A stretch of 14,459 bases of DNA, taken from contig JACZWD010000043.1 of the NCBI GenBank assembly GCA_022572335.1, positions 1-14,459 of the forward strand. The letters are read 5' to 3'. This stretch comes from Pseudomonadota bacterium (GTDB lineage: Bacteria; Pseudomonadota; Alphaproteobacteria; Rhodospirillales; 2-02-FULL-58-16). The translations under genes and the position numbers were made by a program. Numbering within the stretch: position 1 is the stretch's first letter; the number at the start of each line of letters is the position of its first letter. This document shows positions 14,247-14,459 of this stretch, one piece after another. The notes beneath the pieces are model-generated. The model was not told the DNA's origin. It worked only from the letters and a program-made list of their open reading frames with translations, and did no database searches.

Positions 14247-14459
14247 CCCGGATATTTCATGAAGGCGCTGGCGCATGGAACGCCGGTGGTTGCCCTTCAA
14301 CGGATGGCGCCGGTTTCCACGAAGGTCCAATGTGTCCCGTTCACCGCTGAACGGTTTTGCGGCGGCCCTGTCCGCCCAAATCGGCGCCCGCAGCCTCAAG
14401 CCATAGCCCCGGCTATGCCTTTCGGCTTTGCACGCCACCTTGGACGAACATTGCTCGCC
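14247..14459. other. Right-edge non-coding region
   Basis: 213 bp after the lipoprotein gene with no convincing frame. A CATAGC/GCTATG hairpin lies at 14402-14417. The start (CCCGGATATTTCATGAAGG) recalls the ends of multicopy insertion sequences, but no inverted partner is in the window, so nothing firm can be called. Confidence 0.4.

Noticed and set aside
13239..14438. 399-codon minus-strand frame over the lipoprotein gene
   Set aside because: No start signal, low-complexity Arg/Gly content, and the plus strand has a signal sequence, lipobox and ribosome binding site.

Overview
The window looks like a chromosomal segment of a high-GC alphaproteobacterium, most likely Rhodospirillales-like. 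The grounds are the twin-transmembrane (HIG1) / PduO-type adenosyltransferase / etfB-etfA / 3-hydroxybutyryl-CoA dehydrogenase gene order, a DUF1127 protein, an XPNPEP1-like aminopeptidase P and strong GC bias at third codon positions. It joins a defence locus, a metabolic cluster and a mobile-element-rich end.

Left part (1-4230): a type II CRISPR-Cas locus, most consistent with subtype II-C. Eleven 36-bp repeats with about 30-bp spacers (24-718) lie just past the 3' end of a minus-strand cas9 (781-4059, 1092 aa from a GTG start). Behind the cas9 start, on the opposite strand, sits a tracrRNA: its anti-repeat matches the reverse complement of the repeat at 22 of 23 positions, followed by a small nexus-like hairpin and a perfect terminator hairpin ending at 4230. 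Each repeat ends in an extended -10 box (TGCTACACT) with a -35-like CTGCCA 17 bp upstream, so crRNAs are probably transcribed individually, as in Neisseria meningitidis. No cas1, cas2 or csn2 is in the window; the array appears to run off the left edge. Between the tracrRNA terminator and the metabolic cluster lies a 35-codon, GC3-rich gene tail (4250-4357), probably the stump of a gene cut when the locus arrived.

Middle part (4385-10416), all on the minus strand: HIG1-type membrane protein and corrinoid adenosyltransferase (9 bp apart), then etfB, etfA (TGATG overlap) and 3-hydroxybutyryl-CoA dehydrogenase (37 bp gap) behind a plausible TTGACA promoter, with an aminopeptidase P family gene upstream. 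The dehydrogenase oxidises 3-hydroxyacyl-CoA in beta-oxidation or butanoyl-CoA/PHB metabolism, ETF carries electrons from acyl-CoA dehydrogenases to ETF:quinone oxidoreductase, and the adenosyltransferase supplies AdoCbl, for example to methylmalonyl-CoA mutase.

Right part (10417-14459): a DUF1127 gene, extragenic palindromes, and an IS110-family element of the IS1111 type with 12-bp subterminal inverted repeats (11492-12845) and a structured 3' non-coding tail where a bridge/seekRNA would be expected. The element sits inside a larger palindrome whose 14-bp arms are at 11469-11482 and 13009-13022. A 148-bp MITE-like element with perfect 17-bp terminal inverted repeats and a 4-bp AGCC target duplication lies immediately to its right. 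A putative lipoprotein gene follows, preceded by a perfect TGTGA-N6-TCACA (CRP-type) site.
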